Notes under the pieces: generated by a model | The model's input: only the letters and a program-made list of their open reading frames with translations | Database searches by the model: none | Told to the model about the DNA's origin: nothing | Origin: an uncultured Pseudomonadota bacterium | GTDB lineage: Bacteria; Pseudomonadota; Gammaproteobacteria; Methylococcales; Methylomonadaceae | Assembly: GCA_903904275.1 (NCBI GenBank) | Contig: CAIVBX010000160.1 | Coordinates: 1 to 5,960 of the forward strand | Direction: 5' to 3' | DNA: 5,960 bases | In this document: piece by piece, positions 5,176-5,960 of the stretch | How the letters are laid out: every line of letters begins with the position of its first letter | How positions within the stretch are numbered: the first letter of the stretch is position 1 | Position numbers and translations under genes: made by a program

Positions 5176-5960
5176 TTAAAACTGTGATTCAACCCATTTT
5201 GTCAACGTAACATAATCGGTTTTTCCTGTTGCCATCACAGGAATCGCGTCAATAAATAGCATTTTCTTCGGCAAGTTTATCGCAGCAACCCCTTCAGATT
5301 TTTTCGCTAAATCATGCAGCGTTGCATCTTTTTGAGAGGTAATCAGAATAATTTGTTCACCTTTTTTTGCATCAGGCAAACTGATAACGGCATGACTACC
5401 TTTTTCCCACGCTTTCATGACTAACTGTTCAACAAACGTTAATGACACCATTTCGCCGCCAACTTTTGCAAATCGCTTGCTACGTCCTTGAATATGCAAA
5501 AAGCCATTATCGTCAACGTGAACAATATCGCCTGTGTCATACCAACCTTTGCCATAAATAGATTCTGTTGGTTGCAATCCATCTTTATCTGCAAGCAAAT
5601 AACCTAGCATGATATTCGCGCCTTTAACATGCAAACGTCCTGCATTTTCAATACCGTCAACAGCTTCTAACTTATATTCCATGTGCGGCAACAATCGCCC
5701 TACTGTTCCCGCTTTGTAATCCTTCGGCGTATTAACTGCTGCAACAGGCGCAGTTTCGGTCGCGCCATAACCTTCTAAAACACGAATACCAAATTTTTCT
5801 GCCCACATTGTTCGCGTGGCATCCTGTAATTTTTCTGCACCTGCAACAACGTAACGTAATTTATAAAAATCATATGGATGTGCTTTTTTACCGTAAGCCG
5901 CCAAAAAGGTATTTGTGCCAAACATAATCGTGGCATTCGTTTCATAAGCCATTTCGGGAA
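5176..5960 (-). CDS. aas: Acyl-ACP synthetase / 2-acylglycerophosphoethanolamine acyltransferase, C-terminal part (5' end beyond window)
   Basis: This is the C-terminal part of an ANL-superfamily adenylating enzyme most like E. coli Aas, which activates fatty acids with ATP onto ACP and re-acylates lysophosphatidylethanolamine at the inner membrane. The frame is open through the right edge, and codons before the ATG at 5952 read PE, matching the Aas segment PELVYD, so that ATG is internal. Numbering from that Met, visible motifs are FGTNTFL (11-17), YVVAGAEKLQ (34-43), the adenylation motif GYGATETAP (61-69), GYL (117-119), WYDTGD (137-142), GRSKRFAKVGGEMVS (156-170) and the C-terminal loop TGKTDY with the probable catalytic Lys at 244. 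The N-terminal acyltransferase and any transporter-like domain lie outside, so a stand-alone acyl-ACP/CoA synthetase cannot be ruled out. It is convergent with rho and has an intact C-terminus. Confidence 0.88.
   Translation of the reverse strand, partial: PEMAYETNATIMFGTNTFLAAYGKKAHPYDFYKLRYVVAGAEKLQDATRTMWAEKFGIRVLEGYGATETAPVAAVNTPKDYKAGTVGRLLPHMEYKLEAVDGIENAGRLHVKGANIMLGYLLADKDGLQPTESIYGKGWYDTGDIVHVDDNGFLHIQGRSKRFAKVGGEMVSLTFVEQLVMKAWEKGSHAVISLPDAKKGEQIILITSQKDATLHDLAKKSEGVAAINLPKKMLFIDAIPVMATGKTDYVTLTKWVESQF

Noticed and set aside
5950..5952. ATG at 5952 as the start of the aas-like gene
   Set aside because: The frame continues upstream to the window edge and the preceding codons (PE) match the internal Aas sequence, so this Met is internal and the gene is cut by the window.

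Overview
This looks like an ordinary core-chromosome segment of an AT-leaning gammaproteobacterium. The evidence is a Rho that aligns without gaps to E. coli Rho over most of its length, the zapA–6S RNA pairing typical of Gammaproteobacteria, a YgfB (UPF0149) protein and an Aas-type acyl-ACP synthetase. ZapA and its small coiled-coil neighbour resemble the Pseudomonas-type proteins more than the enterobacterial ones. Genus cannot be fixed from the sequence; a sulfur-oxidiser or methanotroph-like lineage is only a guess. I see no mobile element, CRISPR array, tRNA or rRNA.

Layout. Positions 1-1862 (minus) hold most of a polytopic membrane protein fused to a spermidine-synthase-like domain; its 3' end lies off the left edge. 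Positions 1900-2078 (minus) hold a 6S RNA, recognised from its closing stem and conserved 3'-arm hairpin, with a candidate promoter inside the end of zapA. Positions 2100-2620 (minus) hold zapA and an overlapping ZapB-like coiled-coil gene, which together form a small cell-division operon. A 116-bp divergent intergenic region separates this from a plus-strand pair: a YgfB/UPF0149 gene (2737-3249) and an EVE-domain gene (3252-3713), 2 nt apart. A clear sigma70-type promoter follows at once and drives rho (3872-5128) through a leader of about 118 nt. The leader contains a 54-nt stretch with no G and a possible 11-codon leader ORF, as expected for Rho autoregulation. A perfect 10-bp hairpin separates rho from the convergent aas-like gene (5176-5960, minus), whose 5' part lies off the right edge.

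How the pieces relate. The zapA / ZapB-like / 6S / YgfB cluster is the familiar gammaproteobacterial neighbourhood. It is rearranged here: the gene after 6S RNA is a fused spermidine-synthase-like protein rather than 5-formyl-THF cyclo-ligase, and YgfB is followed by an EVE gene rather than pepP/ubi genes. The window joins two global transcription regulators (6S RNA, which acts on sigma70-RNA polymerase, and Rho, which ends transcription) with cell division and lipid-recycling genes. I found no convincing new biological system. The items most worth following up are the rho leader, the 6S locus and its altered neighbour, and the fused membrane protein.
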